A stretch of DNA of 64,000 nucleotides from Plantago major (lineage: Eukaryota; Streptophyta; Magnoliopsida; Lamiales; Plantaginaceae), in the NCBI GenBank assembly GCA_026545765.1, contig CM048841.1, forward strand, positions 27,129,397 through 27,193,396, in the 5' to 3' direction. The translations under genes were made by a program, and so were the position numbers. Under the pieces are notes generated by a model that had not been told where the DNA came from, made no database searches, and worked only from the letters and a program-made list of their open reading frames with translations. This document shows positions 23,889-34,259 of the stretch, in pieces; the first letter of the stretch is position 1; each line of letters opens with the position of its first letter.

Positions 23889-25634
23889 TGTTGGTGCAGA
23901 TAACGGCAAAGTAAAAGACTGGGGGGGGGTGAATAGTCTTTTGAAACTTTTGTCAATAAAATAGTTTCTCAGATATGTGTGAAGATATTTGATACTTATA
24001 ATCAGAGAGTGGAAGACTTTTCTGTGATAAGTGCACGTGCTCAGCAAGATATAATGTGTTTAAAATACTTATCAAGATAAAGAGAACAATAAGTAAATTG
24101 CTGAAAGAAAATAACACGTCTTTTTATAGTGGTATCTGAAGGTGGCGTAATCCTTCAATTAATCCACTTCGGCCTTTCTTAGACCTAGAATCCACTAAGA
24201 CAGATAATTGAGTTCACCTTACAAATATCTTCTCTCGATTCCTAAACACACTAGGTTCCCAACCAAGTGTTCCCCCTGAATTATTCCCCGGCTCCCAGCC
24301 AAGTACTTCCTATACTCAGAAACCTTTTAGTTGTTCCTTAGTTTCCCAAACTAAGTACTTCCTATGCTCAGTAACTTTGGAGTTATTCCTTAGATTCCCA
24401 AACTAAGTACTTCCTGTACTCCACGAAGTTTAAGGTGTTGGTTATGATGGTTTGTCAGGCAAGTAGTCTTAATAACTTTTCAGTTATGTAGAAATACTCT
24501 ATAGAACAAGGATCACTTAACACAGTTCACAATGTGTGCCTATATGTTCTTTACTGGCCCAAGTCTATGTTAAATGTTCTGAAGAATGAAACTCAGTTAC
24601 TTGATTTTTTGATTCAACTCCTTCACAGATAGCAGTGCTTGTTAAGGATCAGGACACTTAGAACTTTCGTGCTACTTAGAATTCAAGAGCTTAGTCACAA
24701 CTGTAAGCTAAAGAGTAAGTAGATTGAAGGCTTGTATGCTTGAATGAATAAGTTCGTTCTGTGTGTAAGTTCAAGGTGTATTTCAAGCATTCTAAGTGGT
24801 GATATTTATAGTTGAATTTGAAGCCGTTTGAATAGTATCCGTTAGGCTCAATTCAAATTCAAACTATTAATATCTGAAAACGATCGCAAAAACATTGTCT
24901 TTTTTCAGAGATTTCCTCTTTTGTTCAGATGTCTCTGTCTGAGCATTAAATGTATTGTACTATTTTTGTCATGTAGTGCCAACGGAACTATGCACGCTTT
25001 CTGAAGCATTGCATGTCCCTTTCCAGAGACCTTCACATATCCAGATACCTGTTGAAACATTGTTTCCCAGAAACATAGTTTTATCCAAGGTATCTGAGTG
25101 TAGGTATCTGTGGGCACTTTTCTTCGTTCAGAAACCTTGTGTTCTCAGATATCTTTTGTGAAAACTGTTTATTGAAAAACACTTGTTTCTTCAAGATATC
25201 TGGACATATGTATCTGATGACCTTCATCTTCAGCAATCTTGTGCAGTCTTCAAATCTTCAAAATTTGTTGAAATCTTCTGCCAGATGCCTTCTTCTTGGT
25301 CTTCTTCAAAGATATAAAAATTACATTCAGAGACCTAACATCCCATACCAGATTTGCTAGACTAACATACTTAGGCTCTGTTCTCTTCAACTGCAATTTT
25401 CTGAACTGAATTGAACTGAACTAAACTGAACTATAGTATAAAATATAACTAAGTAGAACTGAACTGAACTGAATGGAACTGAACTGAACTAAATGAGTTT
25501 TCAGTTGAAGAGAACAGAGCCTTAGTGATTTTCCTCTTTTACAGTGTTCAAGTGAATCAAGAGTACTAACCACCTTTCTGAGCTAAGATAAGTCATCTGG
25601 TTGCTGATCAAAATTTAAACAGATATTTCTAACA
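23889..25634 (-). repeat. 5' LTR of element B
   Basis: 1746 bp on the minus strand, TGTTAG...ACCAACA, with a 148-bp MITE inside (25374-25521). It is the inverted counterpart of the element A LTR. Confidence 0.8.
25374..25521. mobile_element. Tourist/PIF-Harbinger-like MITE in the B LTR
   Basis: 148 bp bounded by perfect 20-bp inverted repeats (GGCTCTGTTCTCTTCAACTG and its complement) and a TTA target duplication (25371-25373, 25522-25524). The 3-bp TTA/TAA duplication points to the PIF/Harbinger superfamily. The core is a run of GAACT units. Confidence 0.85.
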
Positions 25635-25689
25635 GTTAGTACAGTCGACTAAAGTGACATCTTTATCCAATTTTCTCAAGTGTTAATTG

Positions 25690-26395
25690 TTTTGATCAGT
25701 TTCCACCTACCTAATATAATTCCCTTCCCGATGGCGACGAGGTAGTGTAAACAAAAAATGTTTAATTTAAAATTCAAACCTATCTAGATTTATTGTGTTC
25801 ATATTGACTAATTTGAATAAAAAGAAAAATGTAAACTTGTTTACGTATAATTGGTGATGGCCATTTGTTCTCATCTACCAACTTAACATGGTTCATTTTC
25901 AAGGTGTTAGATGCTAGCGACAATATTTTATGTAAAATTCCAACATGCCCAAACCTTATCTTTTGCATACTCAATAATTTAAAAAGAAAAATGTCAACTT
26001 ATCTACTTAACATGGTTCTGTTAGGCGTTCAACGACGATGATGTCGTGTAAACATTTATTGAAAATTCCAATATGTCAAAGATTTATTATTTTATACTGA
26101 ATTGTGTAAATAAAAGAAAAATGTCAACTTGTTCACGCGGTATCATCGCGGTAAAGGGCATTTATTCTTATTGTTTTTATTAGTTTCCACCTACTTAACA
26201 TGTCTCCTTTAAGGCGTTTGATGGCAATAATGTAGTGTAAACTGCGATATTTTATTTAATAATTTTGAATCTGTCCAAAATTATTATTTTTATATTGAAT
26301 ACTCTGAATAAAAAGAATAATGTCAACTTATTAATTTACACAATATGATTAATAAATGGGACGTGTTTTTATTCATTTTCCACCAAAACTCCATT
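25690..26395. repeat. Diverged tandem repeat (~150-220 bp units)
   Basis: Three to four degenerate copies of a unit containing CCACCTACTTAACATG, GTAGTGTAAAC, ATATTTTATTTAAAATTC, a GAATAAAAAGAAAAATGTCA block and AACTTGTTTACG. The copies start near 25699, 25865, 26000 and 26190. A further single unit occurs at 34799-34890. No coding sequence. Confidence 0.6.
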
Positions 26396-27336
26396 TGTAT
26401 TAACCGGAACTAACATTCCTCGTGGTTTGTTATCATCTGAAAGGAACTTTTTCTCTCAATTGCCATGCTTCTTGTAGTGTTCTAAATGTGCTTGGTAGCT
26501 TCCGTTGAGAATAAACAAATTTGGTGGGTCAAGTGGTAGAGTGGTAAGTGAGCTGGAGGTACAAGTATGAGGTGATGGGATTGAGTCTACCGTGGCGTGA
26601 TTTTCTCTGAAGTGGAGTGTTATTTCTCCGAATGGAGTCTTAGTTAGTGTTAGCTCAAGGTTGTGGATTGTTTCGTCACCTAACACTAGGATGAATAGAA
26701 AAGATAGACATGTCCTGATTCCTTCTTGCGAATTTCTGCACTCATAATCAGATCTGTAAACTCAGCTACAACTAGTTTTAATTACCTCTCCTGCCGAAGC
26801 AGTAATTGTTGTTATTTTGCCACTCCATCTTTCTGGCAAAGAAGACAATAGAATTATGACCTGAATCTCATCTTCAAATTTTATCTCAACGGACTCCAAT
26901 TGGGCGATTGTCATATTGAAACCGTTGAGATGTTTGGCCGCCGTTGTGCTTTATGCCATCTTCATATTGAAGAGGCTTCTCATTAAGTGGATTGTATATG
27001 CTGTGGATGGATTCTCATACATATCCTTTAACGTCTTCAACATCCCCTCCGTGGTCTCTGCTTTCACCATCTAGAAAGCAATGTTTTGGGAGAGATGTTA
27101 GACGAACTATGCTCATCACCTTCCTATCCAACACCTTCCAGACTTCGTCTTTCATATCATTTTGTTATTGCCTCCTACAAGGCTTCTTGCAAAATCTTTA
27201 CCGTACAAGTAATCCTCGATTAGAATTCTCCAAAAATTATATATAAATCGGTCCCATCGAACTTTTCAATCACAACTTTAGTATCAACTATCTTGCTACT
27301 TCCAATGTATCAATTGAATCAGGCTCTGATACCACT
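26396..27336 (-). pseudogene. Copia relic H: gag fragment and primer site
   Basis: Minus strand. The primer site TGGTATCAGAGC (27334-27323) is followed by a decayed copia Gag. Readable pieces in shifting frames include a KFDGTDLY-like start, LIEDYLYGKDL, MKDEVWKVLD, STAYTIHLMRSLFNMKM, FEDEIQVIILLSSLPERWSG (UBN2 core), and a segment at 26686-26456. Many frameshifts; no pol remains. A much older insertion than its neighbours. Confidence 0.6.
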
Positions 27337-27923
27337 TGTTAGGACATAAACTGCAATATTACGGGGATAACAGATGGAATAAGAAATCAGGGATGAAAAA
27401 GACACAAAATTGGATACCCAACCCTTCAATAACTTTGACTACATCTGGAGGCACTATCAAGCCTGGATTTCATTAAATAATGAGAGAATTGTAGGATACA
27501 ATTTCGACCACAATAACTGATCAACTGTCTTTAATCAATCAGTGTCTAGCATGAATAACTGAGTGGGGTGGAGATGCATAACACAAACCAAATGCCATTC
27601 GGTAATGGCAGTGTCTAGCCCCGATTTGTTGTGAGCCCTTGGGAAATTCTAAGGATGTTTTTGTATCTTTTCCTCCTTGTCTTTCTAAATAAGGACTTCT
27701 GCTCAACGCTTGGTGGAACAAGTCCTCCAATAGCATACATATCCGACTATTGTCTATTGCTAAAATGTCATAGAGAAGGGATGCATGAAAGACGTAGTCC
27801 TATTTCTTTCTGGCTTCAAGAAACTTAAAGAAATTGGATGCGTGGCAATTTTCTTTGATCTTTTTCCTCTTCTTCTGGCACTATGGTAACAAATTCTACC
27901 GATAAAGAACTAGTACATACAAC
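27337..27923 (-). repeat. LTR of copia relic H (far boundary tentative)
   Basis: Starts two bases after the primer site with TGTTAGGACAT (plus-strand reading), which on the minus strand is an LTR end ...CTAACA. The other end is tentatively placed at CAACA near 27923. No second copy is in the window to confirm it. Confidence 0.4.
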
Positions 27924-28401
27924 AAATTAAATTGAAATAGCAGCTTTCTTTAATAAAAGAAAGTCCTAAAGGAGAGGTTACACACCCTCAAGACGTCTCT
28001 CGGCACTCTAGCGAAGAAATCTTATTAATACTTAAAAATCGACCGTATAATTTATTTTCTAGGATTTTTTAAAGGAGTTTAAGGAGTAAGTCTAATATTA
28101 ATATGAAGAATTTGGGTTAAGTTCTCTTCCAAATCTCGGAAGTGAAACATAAACCATCGAAGGAATAGGACGCTCGAATCGAAGGAATCTCGCATGGGGC
28201 CTCAATATTCTCTGGCACGGTCCTAGGTAATGGCGACATGAGACCCAACTAGACAAGAACTGGAAGTCTAGGATGCACGTGGACCAATAAGAGAAATCAA
28301 GCTTGCTGCCTTAATTCCTTTCCTAATTTGGTTTGATGTCACGTGAGAGCCTTTTTCATTTGTCATACACATGAAAAAAATGTTAGTTTTGTTAAATACT
28401 T
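27924..28401. other. Unassigned intergenic stretch
   Basis: AT-rich sequence with no convincing ORF, terminal repeats or recognisable element ends. Confidence 0.5.
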
Positions 28402-29403
28402 GTTGGAAATTATGAAGAAAAAGGTTGTAAACTCAATACCTTGTGGGGGTATGTTTGCTAGGAGACCACTTCTTAATTATTCGATAATTAAGTAAGAAAA
28501 ATATATATTTGTAAGCTACTATGTAAGAGCTTCGAATGGGTATATTGCATGCCCAAAACGGACCTTGGGTGAGTGAGGAATAAGAGATCAAAGGTTGAAG
28601 GTTAAGTGGGTTTATCCCACATTGCTAGCACATGAAAGTATTTTCTAGTTTATAACCAATTACACCATACTACTTGTTCAAGTGTGATGGTAAGGTTATG
28701 AAAAATTCTCTACGCGGGCGCGCAGGGGGTGCAAATCCTGGCCAGATTTTGTACTGAAACTAGTGGGACTTGGGTGCGAAAGTGCGTCATGCGTATACCT
28801 AATGCCGAAATAGGTACAAGCGGCTAGCCGGCGTGAGCCAATGTTTTGCTACTGGGTCTGGTCGAAACCTTCCAGAAGTTTTGATTGTTTTGTAAAATTA
28901 GTGGTCAGTTTTGATTTTTGTAATCAAAAGAAATTATGCTTGTGCAGTTAGAAATCTCTTCAACAACCATTTTCTCACCTATTTAAAGGGTCTCATACTT
29001 GAGTAGAAGACACACCAGAAGAACATTTCTCTTCGTCTCTTCTCTTGCTGATTTCTTCTCCAAATCCTCTCGTATAATCCATGCATAATCTAAGTTTGTC
29101 GGAACAACTAATTGTGCATTTGGTTGTTGGGTTTCAGCCGTTGTATCCTGGGAAACAAACGTCCAATGATTCCTCCAAGCACCGTAGGTGAGGGAACATA
29201 TTTGTTTTAAGGAAATTGTGCAAACACAGGCCTCAGACTTGTTATAATCAAAAGGCGGTTTGTTTATATTATTCTTTTATCTTCGATTATTATATATTGG
29301 AACTAATAATCTTCAAACAAATATCGTATTTTCTCTTATCTGTTGATTCGAGAATTTTCCTCTATTAATTCGAAGATACTAATCTGTGTAAGTTTTCTTT
29401 GTA

Positions 29404-30300
29404 GAAATATGCTACCGAATCTGCCTCCGCTTCTGCTACTGTCTCAGCAACCATGTCTCGGTCTGATGGTGCTGCGAGTTATACTGTTCTCACTCGGATG
29501 GCTGGTTCGACTATATCGGTTCTTGTGAGCAATGTTGAGAAGCCTGAGAAGTTCACTGGGTTGCACTTCAAAAGATGGCAGCAAAAGATGGTGTTCTACT
29601 TGACAGCTATTTCACAACGGAAAATCTCCTGATCATGAGATGAGTACCAAGATGAACATCGAAGTGACAAGAGCCATTGATGTGTGGAACCACGCTGATT
29701 TCCTGTGTAGGAATTATGTGTTGAATGGGTTTCTGATGTTCTGTACAATGTATATGGATCAATGAAAACCACCAAAGAACTGTGGGAGTCTTTGGATAAG
29801 AAATACAAGACTGAGGATGCTGGAGACAAGAAGTTCATTGTTGGACGATTCTTGGACTTCGTGATGGTGGACTCTAAATCTGTTATTTCTCAGGTTCAAG
29901 AGTTGTAAGTGATCTATCATGAGATCAGTGTTGAAGGCATGAAGCTGCCAAGGCGTTTTAAGTGGCTGTTATGATTGAGAAATTGCCACCAGCTTGGAAG
30001 GACTTCAAGAATTATTTGAAGCACAAGCGAAAGGAGATGAACCTTGAAGAGTTGATTGTTCGGCTCATAATTGAGGAAGATAATCGTGCTTCTGCTAAGG
30101 AGTCTGGTTATGTTCCTAGCTCCCCACGCCCGGATGCTAGAGCTAATCTAGTTGAGCATGGGAAGAACAAGAAGAAAGCTTCTTCAAGTAGATTCAAGCC
30201 CAGACCTACTGGTGGGGTTGAGAAAAAGAAGTTCAATGGAAAGTGCTTCACTTGTGGCAATGTTGGCCACTGATCTGCTGATTGTCCCAAGGCTAAGAAA
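29404..30300 (+). pseudogene. gag of copia G
   Basis: The Gag frame begins with a Ser/Ala-rich leader, then EKFTGLHFKRWQQKMVFYLT (capsid start, about 29549-29605). Frame breaks follow. The core is at 29962-30060 (IEKLPPAWKDFKNYLKHKRK), then a Lys-rich stretch and a CCHC knuckle CFTCGNVGH at about 30246-30272, cut by TGA exactly where an aromatic residue follows the His. Nucleocapsid/capsid function in intact relatives. Confidence 0.8.
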
Positions 30301-31507
30301 AGGACTCGTCAAGCTAACATGGTTGAAGCTGTTACTAAGAATGTAGTTGATTTGAACCTTTGTGTTGTGGTTTCTGAGGTGAATCTGGTTGATTCTCACT
30401 CCAAAGAATGGTTCATTGATACTGGAGCTACTAGGCATGTTTGCTTCAACGAAGATATGTTTTCTCAGCTTGATGAATCTGAGACTGGAGAAAAGCCGTA
30501 CATGGGGAATTTTGCTACCTGCGACGTTAAGGGTCTTGGGACTGTGATTTTGAAGATGATTCTAGGCTCAACCTCACTTTGAACAATGTGCTCTATGCTT
30601 CTGAGATTAGGAAGAGTTTGGTTTCTAGTTCTCTTCTGATCCAGCATGATTTTTCGTATTGTTCTAGAGTCCAATAAGCTCACTATGACCAAGAATGGTC
30701 ACTATGTTGGCCAAGGTTATATAACTAAAGGAATGTTCAAAATCAATGTAATGGTTGTTAAAACCAATGCTAATGGAAAATCTATGAATTCTGCGTACTT
30801 GCTTGAGTCTTTTAATTTGTGGCATAGTAGACTTGGACATGTTAATTATGATACTTTGCGTAAATTAATTTACTTAAAATGTCTACCAATGTTTCATATT
30901 GATGCATCACACAAATGTTAAACGTGTGTTGAAGCAAAGTTGACACGATCTTCTTTTGAGTCGATTGAAAGAAAGACACAACCTCTTGATTTAATACATA
31001 CCGATGTATGTGATTTGAAATCAACTCCAACACGTGGGGGCAATAAGTTTTTCATCACTTTTATGGATGATTGCACTAAGTTCTGTTATGTGTATCTTCT
31101 TAAAAGTAAAGATGAAACTATAGAGAAATTTGTTCTCTGTAAGAATGAAGCTGAGAATCAACTTAACAAGAAGATTAAGGTGATATGGAGTGATCGCGAT
31201 GGGGAATATGTTTCTCCACTTGAACAGTTGTGTGCTTTTAGTGGGTATTAAACATGAGACCACTGCTCCTTACCCACCACAACAAAATCGCATTGCAGAA
31301 AGAAAGAACCATACTTTGAAGGAAATGATGAATGCCATAATAATCACTTTTGGAATGAATCCAGGAATGTGGGGTGAAGATGTTTTGGCGGCTAACTACA
31401 CTTTAAACAAAATTCCGAAAAAGAAGGTTGACAAGAGCCCTTATGAGTTGTGGCATGGAAGAGCTCCTTCTTATAAACACTTGCGAGTGCGGGGGTGCCT
31501 TGCTAAG
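30301..31507 (+). pseudogene. Protease and integrase of copia G
   Basis: Protease: WFIDTGATRHVC (30409-30444), the DTG triad intact. After frame changes come GAG-pre-integrase (LWHSRLGHVNYDTL, 30819-30860) and an integrase core with Asp in LIHTDVCDL (about 30996), Asp in WSDRDGEY (about 31189) and Glu in NRIAERKNHTLKE (about 31297). The C-terminal motif DKSPYELWHGRAPSYKHLRVRGCLAK is interrupted by element D right after LAK. In-frame TAA at 30919 and TAA at 31249. Confidence 0.85.
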
Positions 31508-32047
31508 TGATGCGGTCCAATATGTTAGGCTCCGGTATTGGCGAAGACGTAGAAGATGCTCGCAATTCTGCAAAAATATTTAAGTTTACTGCTTTTTGTT
31601 ATATTTCCCTAGTTTTCCTAGTGTTAGATTATTTTTGGTATTTTCCTTATTCGTAGTTAATTAGGAGTTCGTAATTTCATTTTAGTTAACAATATCCTTA
31701 TTTTCTAATATAAGTTATATAATTTTCACTTTATTTCATTTTCTTCCATTGGAACTCCATTGAAGGAGCTTGGAGCCTGAGCTTCCATGGCAATGGAAGA
31801 TTGGAACACTACTACCTTCGTCCTTCTTCATGGAAGCTCCCAGATTTGGAGTTAAAGGGAAAGATCAATTTAAAAGGGCAAAATCCCTAAATCGCCAATC
31901 AATCTTCTTCTCCAGAGAAGACCCGATTTGGACCATTATTTTCATATCCGTAATAGTGCGAAAAGAAGACCCGGCTCTAAGTTGTTCAAGAATAGTGGCG
32001 TTGAGTCTCTCGACCCTTTGACTTAGGATTAGTCGGTTAAAGGTGGA

Positions 32048-32114
32048 AGGGATATAACTCCGGTAGAGTGTCACCTTGACGTGGTGGAAGTCATCGTCGA
32101 TTCGATTATCCCTA
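32048..32114 (+). pseudogene. trnV-GAC: Plastid tRNA-Val(GAC) pseudogene in the NUPT
   Basis: Acceptor-stem halves AGGGATA and TATCCCT are at the ends, and the anticodon GAC is at 32078-32080 in CACCTTGACGTGG. It is 67 nt instead of 72, with deletions in the D-arm (CTCCGG for CTCAGCGG) and T-arm, so it should not fold correctly. Confidence 0.85.
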
Positions 32115-32188
32115 AACCCAATGCGAGTTTTTCTATTTGATTTCCTCCCCACCGTGATTCAACGAGAATGGATAAGAGGCTCGTGGGA

Positions 32189-32215
32189 TTGACGTGAGGC
32201 GAGGATGGCTATATT
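32189..32215 (+). promoter_or_regulatory. Relic of the plastid rrn16 promoter
   Basis: TTGACG at 32189-32194 and TATATT at 32210-32215, the -35 and -10 boxes of the plastid-encoded-polymerase promoter of rrn16. Spacing is shortened to 15 bp by a small deletion. Not expected to act in the nucleus. Confidence 0.7.
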
Positions 32216-32333
32216 TCGGGAGCGAACTGGGGCGCTAATAGGAAGCATGGATACAAGTTATGCCTTGGAATGAAAGACAATTCGAATCCTCTTTGTCTAC
32301 GAATAAGGAAGCTATAAGTAATGCAACTATGAA

Positions 32334-32485
32334 TCTCATGGAGAGTTCGATCTGGCTCGGGAGATGAGCAATGGCATGCTTAACACATGCAAGTCGGACG
32401 GAAGTGGTGTTTCGATGGCGGACGGGTGAGTAACGCGAAGAACTCCTTGGGAGGGAACAACATTTGAAAGCCGCTAATACCCCGT
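32334..32485 (+). pseudogene. rrn16: 5' fragment of plastid 16S rRNA
   Basis: Starts TCTCATGGAGAGTTCGATC and includes AACACATGCAAGTCGGACGG, GGCGGACGGGTGAGTAACGC and GCTAATACCCCG, all conserved 5' 16S rRNA blocks, with several one-base and larger deletions. Ends where the element D LTR resumes. Confidence 0.9.
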
Positions 32486-32822
32486 TAAGTACTTGTTCAT
32501 TGTTTTATCAGAGAGTTTGGAGATATTATATGAAAAAATGGAGGTTTTCCTCATATCTGTCAATTTTCGGTATTTCTGTTAAATCAACGAATATTGATCC
32601 ATCAATTCTCGGTATTCTGTTGAATCAACGTGTTTTGAGTAAATTCTCGGTATTCTTTTGAATGAACGAGTTTCGAGTTTATTATTCCTTATACCCCAGC
32701 CACGCACGCTGCATCAGATTGGTATCATATTCTAGATTATCCGGGACGATTCTGGTGAAGAAAGGACAATTTTCGTATAGCATTGACAACACTTCCTAGT
32801 CCGAGTAAAACGGAGTTTCCCG

Positions 32823-33374
32823 TTGATTCAGCTGTTGGATCGTCACGAAATTTTGACAACCTTAAGCCAACGCGTTGACCTAGAATTTGAACGGTGGAGA
32901 TCGGAATATAATCAGGGTTCACAGGTCAAATCCCGTGTGCTGTCAAGTAGCAGATTGCTGGAAACTAAGATCCGATTTATGACTTTCTTGTCTGTCAATT
33001 GTCAAGATGGAATCGAGAAATTCTTCACCACTGAGGAACATTGCCGCGAGATGAACTGGAAAGAGTCTCCTATCTGGGATGACTACTCGGAGGGAAAGGG
33101 TAGTGATGAACAGAATGATATTGTTATAATTTGGGATGAGGAAGTATTAGAAGATAGGAAAAGATTCATCGTCCAAGATGTAGTTTACACTGCAAGAGAT
33201 AATTATTCTCTGTCATCTGAAACCTATGATAGTGAAGTTGAATTGAATACACCTGAGCTATCTAGATCTTTTTCTTCGAATTTAGAAGCATCTGATGAGA
33301 TGGGAGATGGTCAAGAAGTGCATCAACACTTTTCCATGGAAGATAGGATGCTAGAGAAGGACGTGTCCTTCTAA
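32823..33374 (+). CDS. Unrecognised ORF inside element D (~183 aa)
   Basis: Open from about 32823 to the TAA at 33374. Starts near IQLLDRHEILTTLSQRVDLEF, has a Trp/Arg patch (FERWRSEYNQGSQ) and Cys-containing middle, and an acidic Ser-rich C-terminus (EVELNTPELSRSFSSNLEASDE). No signal peptide, membrane segment or known retroviral motif. A second open segment (33536-33880) follows after a duplicated block and could be its continuation. Could be a captured host sequence or a strongly diverged gag. The start is uncertain because no ATG with clear context is seen. Confidence 0.4.
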   Translation: MIQLLDRHEILTTLSQRVDLEFERWRSEYNQGSQVKSRVLSSSRLLETKIRFMTFLSVNCQDGIEKFFTTEEHCREMNWKESPIWDDYSEGKGSDEQNDIVIIWDEEVLEDRKRFIVQDVVYTARDNYSLSSETYDSEVELNTPELSRSFSSNLEASDEMGDGQEVHQHFSMEDRMLEKDVSF

Positions 33375-33656
33375 ATGACTTGCATATCTGGACGTGCTTA
33401 ATGTCTTGCGAAGATGCAAAATATGCATGACGAGTATTCACATGCAAAATATGCATGACGAGTTGTCATGGTCAACAGAGTCAATATGCATGACGAGTAT
33501 TCACATGTACGTGTCCTTCTAAATGACTTGCATATGTGGACGTGCTTAATGTCTTGCGAAGATGCAAAATATGTGATATGAACTCGATTGTTGCTACTTT
33601 GCAATTGGTCATGGAAGACACACATCCCTTTATGTTGGATTTTAGTGGAGATATTT
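33361..33656 (+). repeat. 148-bp tandem duplication in element D
   Basis: ACGTGTCCTTCTAAATGACT at 33361 recurs at 33509, and the following ~60 bases match with few changes. The spacer holds three copies of ATATGCATGACGAGT. The duplication disrupts the reading frame between the two ORF pieces. Confidence 0.75.
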
Positions 33657-33818
33657 GGTATGTGTTTGATAGAGGAAAGAATGACTCCGCTAGAGAATTG
33701 TTTAGACTTGTGGATGGTCGGTATGTGTTTTCACAATGTTTGCTTTTGTACATGATTCTTCAGCTAATGATGATGCGGCATATGATTCGAGGACGAATCT
33801 TCTCTGCCCTGGAGAGAA

Positions 33819-34254
33819 TGATTCGGTCCAAACGGATTTATGTTAGGCTCTGGTATTGGCAAAGACGTAGAAGCTGCTAGCAATTCTGCAAAATATTTTA
33901 TTTTACTGCTTTTTGTTATATTTCCCTAGTTTTTCTAGTTTTGGATTATTTTTGGTATTTTCCTTATTCATAGTTGATTAGGAGTTAGTAATTTCCTTTT
34001 ATTTTGTTAGGAGTTTTACTATTTAAGTACTTGTTCATTGTTTTATCATAGAGTTTTGAGATATTATATGAAAAAATTGAGGTTTTCCTCATATCTGTCA
34101 ATTTTCGGTATTTCTGTGAAATCAACGAATATTGATCCATCAATTCACGGTATTCTGCTGAATCAATGAGTTTTGAGTCAATTCTCGATATTCTTTTGAA
34201 TCAACGAGTTTTGAGTTTATTGTTCCTCGTATCCCAGCCACGCACGCTACATCA
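33819..34254 (+). repeat. Right LTR of element D
   Basis: 436 bp, TGATTCGGTCC...ACATCA, uninterrupted copy of the left LTR. Confidence 0.85.
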
Positions 34255-34259
34255 CTAAG

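Larger units (their letters stand above)
20312..25634 (-). mobile_element. Copia element B (SIRE-like), 5' part, minus strand
   Basis: Minus-strand element with 5' LTR (23889-25634), tRNA-iMet primer site, gag, protease remnant and the start of integrase. It is cut off at 20312 by the 3' LTR of element A. Its missing 3' half should lie beyond the left end of the window if A inserted into B. Many small lesions. Confidence 0.8.
31757..32485 (+). other. Plastid DNA insertion (NUPT): trnV-GAC to rrn16
   Basis: Same gene order as the plastid inverted repeat: the sequence upstream of trnV (GTGGCGTTGAGTCTCTCGAC block at about 31992), a trnV-GAC copy, the trnV-rrn16 spacer with the rrn16 promoter, and the first ~150 bases of 16S rRNA. 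Many single-base deletions and changes show that it is old and not functional. Confidence 0.85.
31508..32716 (+). repeat. Left LTR of element D, with NUPT inside
   Basis: Matches 33819-34254 at 31508-31695 and again at 32486-32716, with about 790 bp of foreign, mostly plastid-like DNA between. The right part contains three ~45-bp repeats around TCGGTATTCTGTTGAATCAACG-like sequence. Confidence 0.8.
31508..34254 (+). mobile_element. Small LTR element D (2.7 kb, non-autonomous)
   Basis: Exact target duplication CTAAG (31503-31507 and 34255-34259). LTRs begin TGATGC/TGATTC and end GCATCA/ACATCA. TGGTATCA at 32720-32727 is a short tRNA-iMet-type primer site. TGATG...CATCA ends plus an iMet primer are usual for chromoviral gypsy elements, but no gag or pol motif is present in the 1.1-kb interior. 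The left LTR is enlarged by plastid DNA. Inserted in the integrase of copia G. Confidence 0.8.

Noticed and set aside
32048..32485. Functional tRNA and rRNA genes
   Set aside because: Deletions in the tRNA arms and a truncated, mutated 16S start show plastid-derived relics.
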